From: CAZGOM01 sp964527265
GTDB lineage: Bacteria; Planctomycetota; Phycisphaerae; Phycisphaerales; Phycisphaeraceae
Reading direction: 5' to 3'
Assembly (NCBI GenBank): GCA_964527265.1
Contig: CAZGOM010000024.1
Location: 1 to 48,078, forward strand
Length of the DNA: 48,078 nucleotides
Below the pieces are notes generated by a model. The model saw nothing but the letters and a program-made list of their open reading frames with translations, had not been told where the DNA came from and did no database searches. Shown one piece after another: positions 35,859-44,232 of the stretch (the stretch's first letter is position 1; the number at the start of each line of letters is the position of its first letter). A program made the position numbers and the translations under genes.

Positions 35859-36521
35859 ATGACAACAACGAAACATCAAGAGATCGTGGAAACCGCGGAA
35901 CCGACACCCGCGGCATTGCCGAAAACCGTGCTGATTGCGGAAGACGAACATCTGGTTGCGCGCAGCCTGGAAGCCGACCTGACGGACCTTGGGGTGCGCG
36001 TGGTGGGTTTGGCGCGCAACGGGCAAGAGGCCATTGAGATGGCCCGGCTGCATAAGCCGCAGATGGCGCTGCTGGATATCCGCATGCCGGTGATGGATGG
36101 GATTCAAGCGGGACGTGTGCTGTTTGAAGAGCTGAAGCTGCCGGTGATGATGATCAGCGCTTACAGCGACCCGATGTATGTGAAGGCGGGCGTGGAGATG
36201 GGCGTGTACGGCTATCTGCTTAAGCCGGTGACGCCTGAGGAACTGCGCGTGGGCCTGACCATTGCGTGGGCGCAGTATGAAGGCAAGACGAACCTGACGT
36301 CGCAGATTGATCAGTTGAATGCGAAGATCGAAGACCGGAAGATCATCGAGCGCGCCAAGGGTGTGCTGATGAAGAGCCTGAAGCTGGATGAAGAAGAGGC
36401 GTGGAAGCTGCTGCAGCGGCGCGCGCGGGACAACCGCAAGCCGATGGTGGAACTGGCGAAGGCGATCATCGATGCGGGCCCACTGATTGAGGACGTGCTG
36501 AAGGCGAAGAAGCCGTCTTAA
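35859..36521 (+). CDS. Response regulator with receiver and ANTAR RNA-binding domain
   Basis: The 220-residue protein has a receiver domain with acidic pair Glu28-Asp29, phosphoacceptor Asp73 in LLDIRMPVMDG and Lys in LLKPVTPEE, followed by an ANTAR domain (IEDRKIIERAKGVLMKSLKL, EEEAWKLLQRRARDNRK). ANTAR domains bind paired hairpins in RNA leaders and stop transcription terminators. ATG at 35859 has AAGGGG 5 nt upstream. There is no histidine kinase next to it. A G-tract repeat arm begins right after its stop codon. Confidence 0.93.
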   Translation: MTTTKHQEIVETAEPTPAALPKTVLIAEDEHLVARSLEADLTDLGVRVVGLARNGQEAIEMARLHKPQMALLDIRMPVMDGIQAGRVLFEELKLPVMMISAYSDPMYVKAGVEMGVYGYLLKPVTPEELRVGLTIAWAQYEGKTNLTSQIDQLNAKIEDRKIIERAKGVLMKSLKLDEEEAWKLLQRRARDNRKPMVELAKAIIDAGPLIEDVLKAKKPS

Positions 36522-36558
36522 GAGGTGGGTTTTGGGTTCCGGGTTCTGCCAGAAAAGA
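36522..36558 (+). repeat. G-tract repeat, family 1, single arm after the ANTAR gene
   Basis: Begins right after the TAA with GAGGTGGG and has G3 runs at 36527, 36534 and 36541 (7-nt spacing), then TTCTGCCAGAAAAG, a variant of TTTTGTCAGAAA. More decayed than the 3031 and 18033 copies (only three full G3 runs). Confidence 0.7.
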
Positions 36559-36666
36559 GCGGAGCTCGGGGGCAAGCGATGACGCGTTTGAAGTGATGAG
36601 GTGGTGTGGCTGGGGTTACCCGGCTGGTATTCAAGTGTGGGTTATATTGAGAATGCAGCGATTGTA

Positions 36667-37263
36667 ATGACATCTCCCAGACGGAAATTTGTGTGGGTGA
36701 TGGGTGCCGTTTTTTTGGTTTGTCTGTTGTTTTTAGGCGTGGATTTTGTGCGTGCGTGGAGGGCGTTTGATCCGACGAAAGATTTTACGGTGATGCTGGG
36801 GCGGGGAAGCGGTTGGGACGGGTTGGAGACGATCAAGGTGGAGCGCAGCGGGCGGGTGGTGGCGTACCGGCAGAGATTTGTCGAAGAACAGAAGGTGATT
36901 GGTGGTGTGGCTGAAAAGGTGCGTTGGAGCCGCTGGGACGTTGCATCTTTTAAGATTTCACAGGCCGCGGTGGACCAGGTTTGCAGCTCGATTTTGAAAA
37001 ACCGGCTGATGACGATGGAAGACAAATATGAGAATTCCTTGATTGCCGATGGTGAGCAGCGGATTCTGCTGATCAAGCATGGAGGGGAAGTGAAATGGGT
37101 GTATTTCAACAACAGCTTTCCCTGGCGGATTGAGTCGTTTGCGGCGGATCTGGAGCAGGCGGTGGGGCTGGCGAAACTGCCTGAAAGCAGTTGGGAGCCT
37201 GTGCCGCAGGGTGATGCACGCGTGGATGAAAAGGCGCTGTGGGAAAGCACCAAGCAGTGGTGA
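36667..37263 (+). CDS. Hypothetical membrane-anchored protein
   Basis: The 198-residue protein has one N-terminal helix (KFVWVMGAVFLVCLLFLGVD), so a type II membrane anchor, and a soluble part of mixed strands (FTVMLGRGSGWDGLETIKVE, VVAYRQRFVEEQKV). Near residue 105, QVCSSILKNRLMTMEDKY is a likely helix, and RILLIKHGGEVKWVYFNNSF a strand pair. No known family was recognised. ATG at 36667 is favoured since the N-terminal extension would be an unlikely leader; a TATATT lies 19 bp before it. Confidence 0.6.
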   Translation: MTSPRRKFVWVMGAVFLVCLLFLGVDFVRAWRAFDPTKDFTVMLGRGSGWDGLETIKVERSGRVVAYRQRFVEEQKVIGGVAEKVRWSRWDVASFKISQAAVDQVCSSILKNRLMTMEDKYENSLIADGEQRILLIKHGGEVKWVYFNNSFPWRIESFAADLEQAVGLAKLPESSWEPVPQGDARVDEKALWESTKQW

Positions 37264-37569
37264 TGGGATGAAGACGGAAGCGGCTGGATGGGCTGGAGAG
37301 GCTTGGGGTGGAACGGGGCGGGAAGCGGATGCATTTAGGATTTTTATGCGCCGATTCAGAGCGCAGTGCGTAAATAGTTCTTGTTTGTGATTTACATCAG
37401 TTGTATTGTGTATGTGAATCAGATTGATGTTTTCATGATGACCAGATGGTGTTGTTTCCTGTCGCCAAATGTTTTTAACGCTGCATATCCAGTTCCTCGG
37501 CCGATTGTGTTTGCTCATTTTTGCCGTGACAAAAAAGAAGTTCTGAATCCCCTGAGAACGAGGCTCCAG
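37264..37569 (+). other. Intergenic region before the pseudopilin gene
   Basis: 306 bp without a convincing gene. From about 37370 it turns AT-rich, with a palindrome-like TGATTTACATCA near 37388 and repeated TGAT/ATCA words to 37440. This looks like a regulatory region for the downstream gene, but no promoter was clearly defined. Confidence 0.5.
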
Positions 37570-38301
37570 ATGAGGCTACTTTTCAAGAACAGATGCGGAT
37601 TCACTTTGATTGAGCTCCTGGTGGTCATTTCCATCGTGAGTGTCCTGCTTGCCGTGCTGCTGCCTTCGCTGCGGCAGGCGCGCGAAGTGGCAAAGAGCGC
37701 CAACTGCCTGGCCAATCAGCGGTCGATCGCGCAACTGGTGGATTATTACGCCAACGACTACAAGGATTATGTTCCCACGTCGTCGGAGTCGATCAGCGCG
37801 GTCAATAACAGGTTGCCGTCGTACTGGTTCTCCAAGCTCTGCCTGTATTACCTAGATGTGGATGGCACGCCGGGCGTGAGTGTTTACAGCGCCGACTACC
37901 GCATCGGCGACGGCAGAGGCCCAGAGCGCGTCTTTATCTGCCCCATGGCGCCCGAACAGGGACGCAACGGTCTGGATGTGTCCAAAAACATCGGGTATGG
38001 CTGGAACTATCTGGCGCTGACCCATCTGGACATGAGCAACTTGACCAACAACGGCCAGACGGCGCGGCGTGACTGGATCAAAAAGCCTTCGCTCACGATT
38101 TTCACGGGTGACAGCGATACGAGCAACAGTTTGGCTTATGTGATCAAGCCGGTGAATTTTGCATGGTGGAGCAACCCTGCGTACCCGCCTGCGTACCGTC
38201 ACCTGACCAATGCCAATTTCTCTTTTGCCGACGGCCATGCGGCGACACATACATACGAACAAAGCGGAGATGGCGATGCGCTTTGGAGGATGGATAAGTA
38301 A
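37570..38301 (+). CDS. Prepilin-type protein with H-X9-DG motif
   Basis: The 243-residue protein starts with CGFTLIELLVVISIVSVLLA and ends with HLTNANFSFADGHAATHTYE, the full H-X9-DG pattern. In between are AKSANCLANQRSIAQLVDYY and VFICPMAPEQ. It is a member of the planctomycete pseudopilin family, not closely like the tandem pair at 19844/20603. ATG at 37570 has GAGG 7 nt upstream; the longer upstream frame is not supported. Confidence 0.88.
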   Translation: MRLLFKNRCGFTLIELLVVISIVSVLLAVLLPSLRQAREVAKSANCLANQRSIAQLVDYYANDYKDYVPTSSESISAVNNRLPSYWFSKLCLYYLDVDGTPGVSVYSADYRIGDGRGPERVFICPMAPEQGRNGLDVSKNIGYGWNYLALTHLDMSNLTNNGQTARRDWIKKPSLTIFTGDSDTSNSLAYVIKPVNFAWWSNPAYPPAYRHLTNANFSFADGHAATHTYEQSGDGDALWRMDK

Positions 38302-38460
38302 GTGGGGGGATGAGCCAATGGTATTCCGCATTGATCGTTTCGGGATCAATTGAATCAATTGTGTGGAGGAATTCAGACTTTATTGCGGTGAAGACAGAAT
38401 TGGAGTGAACAGATGTTTGTGATGATGAGGCTGATTGAGTTTTCGTTGGCGTGTGCAAGA

Positions 38461-38490
38461 CACATTGCAGGCGCGGACGCCTGCAATGTG
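38461..38490. repeat. Perfect 13-bp palindromic hairpin
   Basis: CACATTGCAGGCG and CGCCTGCAATGTG separated by CGGA, in the gap between convergent genes (pseudopilin and photolyase). No T-tract on either side. It may be a convergent 3'-end hairpin or a dispersed palindromic repeat of REP type. Confidence 0.65.
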
Positions 38491-38524
38491 CCACCCAGAT
38501 GAGTGCTGTGTCACCTGGAATTGG

Positions 38525-39940
38525 TTAGAAGAGTGAGTCGGGGATTTCGGGTGGTGCGATGGCGTTGATTTTGCGGACGTAGGCGTCGATGTCGAATTTG
38601 CGTTCCAAGCCGGCGGCGTTCATGTAGCGGACGGTGCCAAAGATGGGGCGGCGGGTCCAGGGGCGGTCGTGCTTCCCAAAACACCATGCGACGCCGGCGA
38701 AGGAGTTGGGGTCGCGGCCGTCGAGGTTGTAGGTGTTGTTGAGGGTGAGTGCGGTGGCGAAGGCTTCCTGGGGGGTGGCGGACCACTCAATGATTTTCTT
38801 GCCCCAGTACATGCGCATGTAGTTGTGCATTTTGCCGGTGTGGACCATCTCGCGCTGGGCGGCGTTCCAGTAGGGGTCGTGGGTCTGGGCGTTTTCGAAC
38901 CGGGCGCGGGTGTAGAGGTGAGGGCGGCGGTCGCTTTCGTGGTTCGCCAGGGTCTGGGCGGACCAGGGGGAGAGGCATTCGTAAGTGTCGTAATGCGGGT
39001 TGTGGAGGACGAAGTTGATGGAGAGCTCGCGGCGGACGATGAGCTCCTCAATGTAAGCATCGCTGTTTTCGTCGCCCGCCGCACCTGCGACTGCCGTGGC
39101 GGCTTTTTGAATTTTGCTAGCGACTTCAACGGGGGAGATCTGGCCAAAATGGAGATATGGGCTCATGTGGGAGACATAGTCTTTGTCGGGCTCGTTGCGG
39201 AGGATGGCGTAGTGAGGGAGCTTGCGGTTGATGAAGGCGGTGAGGAGTTTTGCGGCGTGGGAATAGCCGCCTTTGAATGCAGTGACGGGCGCGATGGCAT
39301 GGTTGATCTTGAGTTTTAAAAGCGCCTTGGCAGGGTTGGAAAGGTCGATTTCCAAGGGGTCGCTGATGGGAAGGTTTAACGACGAGTGGTGGAGAGGGAC
39401 GCGTTCCACGGGTGTGAGATAGGCGCGGATGTGTTCGGTGATTTTGGGGCGGAGGGTGCGGGCGGCGAATTCTTCCTTGTCGGAGGCGATGTCGGCGGGG
39501 ACGACGGCGTCGGACTCGACTTGTTCGACGCGGACGGGGGAATGTTTGGCGATTTGGGAGCGCCATTGACGCTGGATGCGCAGATAGCCGCGGTCGCAGA
39601 CGATGAGCGCGGCATGTTTTGCGTAGTGAAGCGTGGCGGCGACGGGTTCTTCGTGTCGGAGGAGGAAGCGTATGCCGCGGGAGGCGAGGGCTTTTTGGGT
39701 TTCGGCGAGGCCCTGGAGGAGGAAGGCGTAGTGGCGGGCGTTGGCTTCGGGGAAGGCGTCGGTGAGTCCAAAGAGGACCAGGAGGGGGAGCTTGAGGCGA
39801 TTGGCCTGGAGGACGGCGAATTCGAGGGCGTGGTTAAAGGATTCACGCTGCGCCTGCTGCATCCAATAGAGGACGTAGCGGGCGTTTGGGACTTCGGGTT
39901 TTTCACAGAGGGTTTGAACGCGGTCGTTGTGGATGTGCAT
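38525..39940 (-). CDS. phr: Class II deoxyribodipyrimidine photolyase
   Basis: Light-driven repair of cyclobutane pyrimidine dimers using FAD. The 471 residues start with an alpha/beta antenna domain (ARYVLYWMQQAQRESFNHAL) and continue to the FAD-binding helical domain with LSINFVLHNPHYDTYECLSP, REMVHTGKMHNYMRMYWGKK, and the class II block LNNTYNLDGRDPNSFAGVAW, where the class I order differs. The start is ATG at 39940; the longer open frame to 40528 is only a shadow of the permease gene. There is no ribosome binding site, because the bases upstream are the G-tract inverted element (C-rich on this strand). Confidence 0.92.
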   Translation of the reverse strand: MHIHNDRVQTLCEKPEVPNARYVLYWMQQAQRESFNHALEFAVLQANRLKLPLLVLFGLTDAFPEANARHYAFLLQGLAETQKALASRGIRFLLRHEEPVAATLHYAKHAALIVCDRGYLRIQRQWRSQIAKHSPVRVEQVESDAVVPADIASDKEEFAARTLRPKITEHIRAYLTPVERVPLHHSSLNLPISDPLEIDLSNPAKALLKLKINHAIAPVTAFKGGYSHAAKLLTAFINRKLPHYAILRNEPDKDYVSHMSPYLHFGQISPVEVASKIQKAATAVAGAAGDENSDAYIEELIVRRELSINFVLHNPHYDTYECLSPWSAQTLANHESDRRPHLYTRARFENAQTHDPYWNAAQREMVHTGKMHNYMRMYWGKKIIEWSATPQEAFATALTLNNTYNLDGRDPNSFAGVAWCFGKHDRPWTRRPIFGTVRYMNAAGLERKFDIDAYVRKINAIAPPEIPDSLF

Positions 39941-40077
39941 GAAGATGGGTTCTGGGTTCTGGGTAGTGGGTTCTGGGCGGAGAAGAGGTCTTGGGGTGTG
40001 TTTTGAGTCTTGTAACGAAGAAAACGGGGTTTTATTTCTGACAAAACCCAGAACCCAAGACCCAATACCCATCTTCA
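39941..40077. mobile_element. G-tract inverted-repeat element, family 1 (MITE-like)
   Basis: Left arm: GAAGAT, then G3 runs at 39947, 39954, 39961, 39968 and 39975. Right arm is inverted: C3 runs at 40047, 40054, 40061 and 40068, then ATCTTCA, with TTCTGACAAAA inside (= TTTTGTCAGAA on the other strand). The element fills the space between the photolyase ATG (39940) and the permease stop codon (40075-40077) exactly. The ~70 bp between arms has no gene. The type is inferred from structure; no transposase was found. Confidence 0.65.
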
Positions 40078-41001
40078 GGCCGTGATGTCGATGCGGGGGT
40101 CGAACCAGGCGTAGAGCATGTCGACGACGAGGTTGAGTACGACCAGGAGGGTGGAGTAGACGAGTACGACGGCGAGGATGAGGAACTGGTCTTTGGCGAG
40201 GACGGCGTCGACGAAGTGTGTGCCGATGCCGGGGATGGAGAAGACTTTTTCGACGACGAAGGAGCCGGTGAGGGTGCCGGCGGCGGCAGGGCCCAGGAAG
40301 GAGAGGACGGGGAGGAAGGCGACTTTGAGTGCGTGCTTGATGAGGACGAGGTGTCCGGGGACGCCTTTGGCGACGGCGGTGCGGATGTAATCCATGCGCA
40401 TGACATCGGCGAGGCCCAGGCGTGTGAGGCGAGCGATGTAGGCTGCGGGGGCTAAGCCGAGGGTGATGGCGGGGAGGACGATGGAGGAGAAGCCGGACCA
40501 GCCGGCGGCGGGGAGCCAGTTGAGCCATCCAGCGAAGACCATGAGGAGGGCGGCGCCGACGACGAAGGTGGGTAAGGAGATGCCGACGAGCGCAATGGAG
40601 AGTGAGGCGTGGTCCCAGATGCCGCCGGGGCGGGCGGCGCCGACGAGGCCGGAGCCGACGCCGAGGGCGATGGCGAAGGCCATGGCGAAGACGCCGAGGG
40701 TGAGGGAGACGGGCATGCCCTGGGCGAGGATGTCCTGGACGCGCATGTTTTTGTGGACCATGCTGGGGCCGAAATCAAAGTTTGTGGTGACGTCGTAGAT
40801 GTATTTGCCGGCGAACTTCCAGGGGTTGTCGAGGTTGTATTGCTTTTTGAGGGCTTCCTGGATTTCGGGGGGCGGGCGGCGTCCGTCTTCGTTTTCGAGG
40901 GGGTTGCCGGGGAGCATCCAGACGAGGACGAAGGTGACGGCGAAAATCGCGCCGAGGATGAGCGGGAGTTGGAGGAGTCGAAAGAGGATGACGCGGGGCA
41001 T
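40075..41001 (-). CDS. DppB/OppB-type ABC transporter permease
   Basis: Inner-membrane permease for peptides, nickel or sugars, 308 residues from ATG at 41001. The N-terminal LFRLLQLPLILGAIFAVTFV and LVWMLPGNP are typical of this family; six helices follow, and the EAA-like loop is IRTAVAKGVPGHLVLIKHAL with LVEK-like VVEKVFSIPGIG. No DppC-type second permease, ATPase or binding protein adjoins it. The family 5 binding protein at 24325 is a possible distant partner. Its TGA is the outer end of the family 1 element. Confidence 0.9.
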   Translation of the reverse strand: MPRVILFRLLQLPLILGAIFAVTFVLVWMLPGNPLENEDGRRPPPEIQEALKKQYNLDNPWKFAGKYIYDVTTNFDFGPSMVHKNMRVQDILAQGMPVSLTLGVFAMAFAIALGVGSGLVGAARPGGIWDHASLSIALVGISLPTFVVGAALLMVFAGWLNWLPAAGWSGFSSIVLPAITLGLAPAAYIARLTRLGLADVMRMDYIRTAVAKGVPGHLVLIKHALKVAFLPVLSFLGPAAAGTLTGSFVVEKVFSIPGIGTHFVDAVLAKDQFLILAVVLVYSTLLVVLNLVVDMLYAWFDPRIDITA

Positions 41002-41034
41002 GGGGGGATTGTACCGGCCCCGAGGACGGGGAGT

Positions 41035-41066
41035 CACGGGTACAGAGTCCTGGGTACAGAGTGGAG
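41035..41066. repeat. Degenerate G-tract stretch with direct GGGTACAGAGT repeats
   Basis: GGGTACAGAGT occurs twice (starting 41038 and 41053), followed by GGAGGGTCAGAAG. The later GGGTCAGAA recalls the inner motif of family 1. It lies between the divergent permease and propeller genes. A weak and uncertain relative of the other repeats. Confidence 0.35.
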
Positions 41067-41180
41067 GGTCAGAAGATTCAGAAGTTTGGAGTCGAAGAGT
41101 TGAAATGGAGTTTGTTGGGTCGTGTGTGCGGCTGAATTTGTTATAACAGATGGGATTATCATTCTAAAAAGGGAGTTGTG

Positions 41181-43166
41181 ATGAGCCAGGGTTCCACATC
41201 GTCGACTGCAGTGCTTGCCCCGTTTGCGCCGCTGTCCATGCCTGGGAAAGGTGTGTTTATTGTTTGGAGCGCGGCGTTTGCGCCGGCGGGGTTTGGGTTA
41301 CCGGCGCAGTATTTTCTGGGTGAGTGGACGGCGAACGGCAAGAGCGCGGATATCGGGGTGTGGGAGCCGGAGACGGGGAAGTGGCGGTCGATTTGCCGAA
41401 CGGACACGGATATTACGAATCACTTGTTTGTCGACCCGTATCGGCCGAAGGTTTATTTGTCGGGGCCGAAGTATCTGCAGGAGATCGACCGGGAGACGCT
41501 GGAGGTGAAGACGTTGGCGGAATTGCCGCGGCACTACACGGCGGACTTTGATGCGCAGGGACGGATCTGGTTGATGCAGACGCGCTCGCTGGCCTGTTAC
41601 GACCCGCGGGATGGATCGCTGACGCATCACAAGGATGTGGTGCCTGATGAGTTCAACTTTCCGGCGGGGACGCATGCGTGCAATGGATTGGCGCCGGATG
41701 GGCGGGTGTGGTTTTTCCAGTTTCCTAAATCGGGGCTGAGCGTTTATGACCCGGTGACGAAGACGACGACGGTGGTTTGGCGGCCTGGGGACACCAAGGG
41801 CGGGGTGGAGACGCCGGTGGTGATTGGGAACATCGTCTGGGCGGGGAGCGTGTTTGTGGATGCGACGACGCTCAAGCTGATTGAGCCGCCGTTTAAGGTG
41901 GGTGGGGCGGATGGGTATCACCTGGTGATGCGGACGCGTTGGGATCGGACTCCGACGCGGCATGTGGACCAGGGCGGGAAGGTGATTGCAAGCCATGGCA
42001 AAACGGTGGGCTGGCTGGAAGTGGCCACTGGCAAGTTTGAACCCATTGGCGTGGTGCCGGAGATGAAGTTTCAGCATCGGACGCTGGAGTATCTGGGTGG
42101 GTCGCGGTTTATAACGATGGATGGAAGCCGGGGATATCAGATCGATGTGGCGAAGCAGAGTGTGGAGACGGTGCCGCTGGGATTTGTGCCTGAAGCGGTG
42201 CAGAGCATGTATCACTGGACGGTGGGGCCGGATGATTGCGTGTACGGGAGCGGGATGAGTCATGACCTGTGGCGTGTGGACAAGGATGGGAAGTCGCAGA
42301 ACGTGGGGGATCCGGTGCAGCTTTACGGCGGGGAGCTGCATGCGATGACGAATTACAAGAGCAAGCTGTTTATTGCGGCTTATACGGACGTGTGCATTTC
42401 GCGGGTGGATACGAAGCGGCCGCTGGGGAACTTCGGGCGGGAGATGGAGAACAATCCGCGGCTGATTCATGATTCAAGGCCGTCGAAGGCTTCAGGGCAG
42501 CACAGGCCGCGCGGGATGGTGACGGGGGAGGACGGGTACATCTACCTGGCGAGCTGTTCGGACTATTGCAAGCGGACGGAGGGAGCGCTGTTCATCGTGA
42601 ATGCGGAGACGGAGCAGGTGGAGGAGATCATCGATCCACTGATTCCCGGGGAGCAGCTTTGGCCGCTGGCGGTGCTGAGCCATCGCAATGAGCTGTATGC
42701 GGGGACATCGGAGGGGACGTTTGTGGTGTTTGACACCCAGACGCGGAAGATCAAGAAGACCCATAAGTTTGCGGATCGGCCGGGTGTGGAGGACGGGAAG
42801 ATGACCAGCGCGATGATCAAGATCGGGGGGATCCGGTATATGGAGGCGATAGGAGATCTGGTGGTGGGGAATCGGTTCGGAGGGCTGTACCCGATGTGGG
42901 TGTACAACGCGGCGACGGGTGAAATGCAAGAGCCGATCGACCATCCGCTGGGGCGGTTGTTTGGAATGTGGAAGTGGAAGAAGCGGGATTCGATGGTGCT
43001 GCGGTTGAATGGGTCGCTTTATGAGATGACCAAGGACCGGAAGATTTCGCTGCTTTATCCTGAGCCGTTCGCGGGATTTGGGATGTCGGAGGATTCGCAG
43101 GGTCGGCTTTACATCGGGGATGCGACGACGGTGTATCGGGAGAGCAAGCCTTGGGTGGAGCGGTGA
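41181..43166 (+). CDS. Large beta-propeller protein
   Basis: The 661-residue protein has no signal peptide. Repeated blades of propeller type are seen, such as GVWEPETGKWRS, VDPYRPKVYLSG, FDAQGRIWLMQTR, LAPDGRVWFFQF, EDGYIYLASCSD and SEDSQGRLYIGD at the end, resembling YVTN/NHL/SGL families. A role as sugar or ligand binding protein is likely but not proven. ATG at 41181 has GGGAG 5 nt upstream. The cysteine hydrolase gene starts 67 bp after its stop, on the same strand. Confidence 0.7.
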   Translation: MSQGSTSSTAVLAPFAPLSMPGKGVFIVWSAAFAPAGFGLPAQYFLGEWTANGKSADIGVWEPETGKWRSICRTDTDITNHLFVDPYRPKVYLSGPKYLQEIDRETLEVKTLAELPRHYTADFDAQGRIWLMQTRSLACYDPRDGSLTHHKDVVPDEFNFPAGTHACNGLAPDGRVWFFQFPKSGLSVYDPVTKTTTVVWRPGDTKGGVETPVVIGNIVWAGSVFVDATTLKLIEPPFKVGGADGYHLVMRTRWDRTPTRHVDQGGKVIASHGKTVGWLEVATGKFEPIGVVPEMKFQHRTLEYLGGSRFITMDGSRGYQIDVAKQSVETVPLGFVPEAVQSMYHWTVGPDDCVYGSGMSHDLWRVDKDGKSQNVGDPVQLYGGELHAMTNYKSKLFIAAYTDVCISRVDTKRPLGNFGREMENNPRLIHDSRPSKASGQHRPRGMVTGEDGYIYLASCSDYCKRTEGALFIVNAETEQVEEIIDPLIPGEQLWPLAVLSHRNELYAGTSEGTFVVFDTQTRKIKKTHKFADRPGVEDGKMTSAMIKIGGIRYMEAIGDLVVGNRFGGLYPMWVYNAATGEMQEPIDHPLGRLFGMWKWKKRDSMVLRLNGSLYEMTKDRKISLLYPEPFAGFGMSEDSQGRLYIGDATTVYRESKPWVER

Positions 43167-43233
43167 ATTTAGTAGCATGCCTGTCCGGATGACGGCAACC
43201 CGGGCAGGCGGGAATTGGATAACAGGAGGCAAC

Positions 43234-44052
43234 ATGAAGGTTTTGGCGCACTATTATCAGCAGTTTGATGCGGATTATTCGCTTGATGTGCCGGCGGAGG
43301 GCTTTGGGGGGTGGAAGTCGGCCGAGGTGGAGCTGTCGGATGCGAACACGGCGGTGGTGTTGATGCATGCGTGGGATGTGGGGCCGCAGTCGGACTGCCC
43401 GGGGTTGTGGCGGCATGTGGAGTATGTGCCGCGCGCGAACCGGATTTTAAAGGAGGTGTTTCCGCCCTTGGTGGCGGGGGTGAGGAAGGGGGGGATGCCG
43501 TTGATTCATGTGGTGGGGTATGGGGATTATTTTCAGCACATGGCGGGGTATAAGAAGGCGGTGGAAATTGCCGGGCCGGAGGTGAAGCGGGACCATTTAT
43601 CTAAATATGTGCCTGCGGATCCGGGGATTCTGGCGCTGAGGGAGTTTCGGGCGGCGAATGTGGCCATTGGGAAGCACAACGAAGCGGATCTGAAGAAGCG
43701 GACGTATAAGACGGTGTTCCCTGTGGAGGCGGAACCGCTGGAGAGCGAGTTTATTTGTGAGACGACGCATCAGTTGTTTAAGGTGTGCGCGCATTTGAAG
43801 GTGAACCATCTGATTTATGCGGGGTTCGCGGTCAACTGGTGCATCTTGAAGGAACAGGGGGGGATGATCGACATGCAGCGGCGTGGGCTGATGTGTTCGG
43901 TGGTGCGCGATGCGGTGACGGCGGTAGAGAACAAGGAGACTGCGCGCGATGAGCTCAACAAGCAGGAGGGTTTGTGGCGTGTGGCGACACGATATGGGCT
44001 TGTGTTTGATTCGAAGGATTTGGTTGAGAGCTTGAGCAAAAAGGTTGTTTGA
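43234..44052 (+). CDS. Isochorismatase-like cysteine hydrolase
   Basis: The 272-residue protein has the family order: NTAVVLMHAWDVG (acidic residue), GGMPLIHVVGYGD, and the nucleophile Cys in YAGFAVNWCILKEQ, an A/GxxxxxC turn typical of nicotinamidase/isochorismatase-like hydrolases. A second segment RRGLMCSVVRDAVTAVENKE matches the last strand-helix. Substrates in this family range from ureido acids to nicotinamide. ATG at 43234 has AGGAGG 6 nt upstream. It is downstream of the propeller gene, likely as one transcript. Confidence 0.85.
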   Translation: MKVLAHYYQQFDADYSLDVPAEGFGGWKSAEVELSDANTAVVLMHAWDVGPQSDCPGLWRHVEYVPRANRILKEVFPPLVAGVRKGGMPLIHVVGYGDYFQHMAGYKKAVEIAGPEVKRDHLSKYVPADPGILALREFRAANVAIGKHNEADLKKRTYKTVFPVEAEPLESEFICETTHQLFKVCAHLKVNHLIYAGFAVNWCILKEQGGMIDMQRRGLMCSVVRDAVTAVENKETARDELNKQEGLWRVATRYGLVFDSKDLVESLSKKVV

Positions 44053-44232
44053 GCGGGTTTTGTTTGGTGTTTGAATGAGATTGGCAACAATTTCGGACAA
44101 AACGGAAAGTTTTAGGGGTGGTTAAGCCGATATCCATGACGGAAGCCTGTCGCAATTGATGGGCTGCTTATTTTGGGTGCCTTGCCCGCGCGCGACGGGT
44201 TTGGCCCCGAAGACAATGGACTGTCTTCACCA

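Noticed and set aside
39941..40528. N-terminal extension of the photolyase frame by about 196 codons
   Set aside because: It lies antiparallel-free in the same strand but in another frame of the permease gene and through the G-tract element; Pro/Arg/His-rich and without family similarity.
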